Shown: one piece after another, positions 6,134 to 7,594 of the stretch
How positions within the stretch are numbered: the stretch's first letter is position 1
Layout: the number at the start of each line of letters is the position of its first letter
Source of the DNA: CAYQJS01 sp964417895
GTDB taxonomy: Bacteria; Chloroflexota; UBA6077; SHYK01
Assembly: GCA_964417895.1 (NCBI GenBank)
Contig: CAYQJS010000100.1
Span: 1 to 7,594 of the forward strand
DNA: 7,594 nt
Direction: 5' to 3'
The notes under the pieces: generated by a model
Databases searched by the model: none
What the model saw: only the letters and a program-made list of their open reading frames with translations
Told to the model about the DNA's origin: nothing
Position numbers and translations under genes: made by a program

Positions 6134-6519
6134 TTGTCGGTCCCCGTGAATCTGGGCCTGACCCGTCTGCTCGGCATCCTCGGCGATCGCATCGGCCGCC
6201 GCCGAATCCTGCTGATCGGCGCGGCTGCGTTCGGCGTCGCCTCGATCCTGGCGGCGTTCTCCACTAACGCGGAGATGCTCATCGCGACGCGCGCGGTGCT
6301 CGGCCTCGCCGGGGCGACCCTGGCGCCGGGCAACTACCCGACAACCTCGGCGCGGCGCTGCTGGATGCGGCCCGATTGGCGTTTATCCAGGGACTTCAGC
6401 TGGGCGCGGCCATCGGCACCGTCGGCGCGATCATCATGGCCATCATCGTAATGGCCACCCTCCGACACGAGCCCGTGAGCTCCGCGCCCGAGGTGCAGCC
6501 GGAGCCCGTGCCCGCTTAG
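6134..6519 (+). pseudogene. Internally deleted, frameshifted MFS transporter (EmrB/QacA-like)
   Basis: The first part (about 6158-6325) encodes LGDRIGRRRILLIGAAAFG and continues through SILAAFSTNAEMLIATRAVL to LAGATLAP. This is MFS motif A and helices 2-4 of a drug-efflux-type transporter. From about 6331 the homology moves to the +1 relative frame: LPDNLGAALLDAARLAF, then QGLQLGAAIG and a final helix ending MATLRHEP, with a TAG at 6517. That second part is the canonical C-terminal helix, so around 300 residues (helices 5-13) are missing and the joint, near 6326-6333, shifts frame. Helix 1 is also missing. An AGGAGG at 6117-6122 precedes a TTG at 6134, so a short product could be made, but transport activity is not expected. 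The family normally exports drugs or metabolites across the inner membrane. Confidence 0.78.
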
Positions 6520-6753
6520 CAAAGGTCGGGAAGCGCCGCTCGAGAACACCGGTCCTTGTAAGCAGCCGGCACTCGTCCTGGCGCGGAGGCTGCGGCGGCG
6601 TAGGCTGAAGCGGCTCCAAGGCTTGGCGGGTTATTTAGCGGGGCTGCATATGGCTTGGCATTGACCTGGTATGGTGACGAACGAACGGGACGTGATCTTT
6701 CGCCGCCCACCCTTGCGTGGCGACCGAGACGCAAACAAAAAGGAGCAGTTCCC
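6520..6753. other. Intergenic region upstream of the VOC gene
   Basis: I recognise no protein family here on either strand. An in-frame ATG at 6655 would extend the VOC protein by 33 residues, but these are Arg/Pro-rich and unlike the family, and that ATG has no ribosome site. A promoter for the VOC gene presumably lies here; I could not find a -35/-10 pair with correct spacing. Confidence 0.4.
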
Positions 6754-7134
6754 ATGTTCAGAGACACCAAGGCATTCAGCGGCTTCTCAGTGAACGACTT
6801 GCAGAAGGCGAAGCAGTTTTACGGCGAGACACTCGGGCTCGAAGTGTCTGAGAGTCCCGCCGGACTAGAACTGCGCATCGCCGGCGGCAACGCGATCTTC
6901 GTCTATCCCAAGCCCGATCACACTCCGGCGACGTTTACCATTCTCAACTTTCCCGTGGACAACGTCGAGCAGGCGGTGGGCGAGCTGAAGACGCGAGGCG
7001 TGCGCTTCGAGAGCTACAACACCCCCGAGCTCAAGACGGACGCGGACGGAGTTGCCCGCGCCCCAGAGGGTCCCAAGATCGCGTGGTTCAAAGACCCCGC
7101 CGGCAATATTCTGTCCGTCCTCGAGGGGATGTAA
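6754..7134 (+). CDS. VOC superfamily (glyoxalase/bleomycin-resistance fold) protein
   Basis: This is a complete 126-residue small VOC protein. The first beta-alpha-beta module holds FSGFSVNDLQKAKQFYGETL and GLEV, and GGNAIFVYPKPDHTPATFT follows at about 44-62. The second module has FPVDNVEQAVGELKTRGVRF and ends IAWFKDPAGNILSVLEG (109-125), with E124 in the usual metal-ligand position. The first strand lacks the common His/Gln ligand (it reads AFSGFSV), as in many uncharacterised VOC proteins, so lyase, dioxygenase or ligand-binding roles all remain open. I chose the ATG at 6754 because AAAAAGGAG ends eight bases before it and the protein then begins at the first strand. It is the only intact gene among the remnants from 5541 to the window end. 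Confidence 0.9.
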   Translation: MFRDTKAFSGFSVNDLQKAKQFYGETLGLEVSESPAGLELRIAGGNAIFVYPKPDHTPATFTILNFPVDNVEQAVGELKTRGVRFESYNTPELKTDADGVARAPEGPKIAWFKDPAGNILSVLEGM

Positions 7135-7164
7135 CCCGACGGGACGTTTGCGCCGCGTGCGTCG

Positions 7165-7219
7165 GGCGATCATGATCGGCGAGCGCGCCTCAGACTTCAT
7201 TGAAGGGGCAGAGTCGTAA
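7165..7219 (+). pseudogene. 3' end of a second GMC oxidoreductase
   Basis: The frame reads AIMIGERASDFIEGAES and then a TAA at 7217. Bases 7165-7201 are identical to 5489-5525, the end of the intact GMC gene (37 of 37), and weaker similarity runs through the stop into AAGAGG. Upstream of 7165 the likeness stops abruptly and no other GMC sequence follows. It is the leftover end of a paralogous gene, or a copy of the 5489-5540 segment made by recombination. Confidence 0.85.
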
Positions 7220-7239
7220 AGAGGCAAACTCATAGTACG

Positions 7240-7253
7240 TCCTCAGCTGAGGA
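7240..7253. promoter_or_regulatory. 14-bp palindrome overlapping the Shine-Dalgarno site of the MmgE/PrpD gene
   Basis: TCCTCAGCTGAGGA is a perfect palindrome. Its right half forms part of GAGGAG (7249-7254), the ribosome site six bases before the ATG at 7261. Folding (CCTC with GAGG around AGCT) could partly hide the site, or it may be coincidence. The clear ribosome site is what fixes the start at 7261. Confidence 0.4.
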
Positions 7254-7260
7254 GCGATCA

Positions 7261-7548
7261 ATGGACAGAACGACTGAGACGCTCGCTCGCTACGCGACCG
7301 AGCTCACGTACCAGGACCTCACGTCAGGCGCGATTCACGAAGTCAAGCGCAAGCTGATCGACTCTCTTGGCTGCGCGGTCGGGGGATACGGGAGCGAGCC
7401 GAGCGTGATCGCTCGGCGTTTGGCGGCGGCCCGCCCGTCCAGCCCAGCGGCGCGCGTACTCGGCGATAACACCCGTACGTCGCCTGAGATGGCGGCCTTT
7501 GCCAACGCCGTCATGGTGCGATACCTCGACACCAACGATATGTTGTAG
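7261..7548 (+). pseudogene. MmgE/PrpD family protein, truncated after 95 residues
   Basis: The family includes 2-methylcitrate dehydratase (PrpD), cis-aconitate decarboxylase-like enzymes and many uncharacterised dehydratases, usually near 450 residues. The piece carries the standard N terminus: LARYATELTYQDLTSGAIHE, then KRKLIDSLGCAVGGYGSEPS, a VLGDN turn, SPEMAAFANAVMVRYLDTND (about 74-93) and ML. The strongly conserved ANxxMxRxLDxND block is intact, and the frame stops at a TAG two codons later, at 7546. The catalytic core and C-terminal domain are missing. Sequence after about 7543 changes character to short TGTCCGC-bearing repeats, so the gene looks broken by an insertion sequence. The rest may continue beyond the element outside the window. 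A strong ribosome site suggests it was expressed until recently. Confidence 0.85.
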
Positions 7549-7594
7549 GTCAGTGATTCTGTCCGCTTAACAGTTCTGAGATTTTGTCCGCCCT
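7549..7594. mobile_element. Probable terminal region of an insertion sequence (partial)
   Basis: Two near-identical 12-mers, GATTCTGTCCGC (7555-7566) and GATTTTGTCCGC (7580-7591), are spaced 25 bases apart straight after the point where the MmgE/PrpD frame breaks. Repeated short binding sites near the tip are typical of IS21-type elements, and I recall TGTCCGC/GCGGACA repeats at such ends. Transposase genes are not in the window, so the family assignment is tentative. The exact tip is uncertain, within about 7541-7551. Confidence 0.5.

Noticed and set aside
6655..6753. 33-residue N-terminal extension of the VOC protein
   Set aside because: The ATG at 6754 has an ideal AGGAG spacing and the family starts there; the extension looks like translated leader DNA.

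Overview
The window comes from a GC-rich bacterial chromosome, probably a soil or groundwater lineage. Clear Shine-Dalgarno sites, ATG starts with one likely GTG start, and several interspersed palindromic repeats fit such a genome. The repeats (tandem TTCGACAGGCTCA units at the left edge, and C-rich/G-rich hairpins at 1402-1437 and 1527-1564) resemble those scattered through Betaproteobacteria and Rokubacteria/NC10-type genomes. I can only suggest that placement. The genes look like a loose catabolic neighbourhood rather than one tight operon.

Left part (1-2510): a DUF3500 protein (136-1320) is followed, after a repeat-bearing gap, by a fumarylacetoacetate hydrolase (FAH) family enzyme (1488-2510). 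The start of the FAH gene seems to have absorbed a second copy of the gap's repeat into its reading frame.

Middle (2634-5540): a DEDDh exonuclease on the minus strand (2634-3374) converges on the FAH gene. It is divergent from a two-gene plus-strand unit: a CoxG-type SRPBCC protein (3545-4006), then 22 bases later a full-length GMC flavoprotein oxidoreductase (4029-5540). A perfect 14-bp AT-rich palindrome lies between the divergent genes.

Right part (5541-7594): this is mostly a gene graveyard. In order it holds the C-terminal tail of a short-chain dehydrogenase, the tail of an EmrB/QacA-type MFS transporter, and a second MFS transporter reduced to helices 2-4 joined out of frame to its last helix. 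An intact small VOC/glyoxalase-fold gene (6754-7134) follows. After it comes a 55-base remnant of a second GMC oxidoreductase, identical over 37 bases to the end of the intact one. The last gene is a MmgE/PrpD-family gene (7261-7548), cut off after 95 codons by what looks like an insertion-sequence end that runs off the window.

The surviving genes (FAH hydrolase, GMC oxidoreductase, VOC enzyme) and the broken ones (SDR, MFS, MmgE/PrpD) all fit uptake and oxidation of small organic compounds, but no single pathway can be named. I see no RNA gene, CRISPR array, prophage or defence system. The most notable signals are the duplicated GMC tail, the deletion mosaic, and the repeat captured inside the FAH gene.
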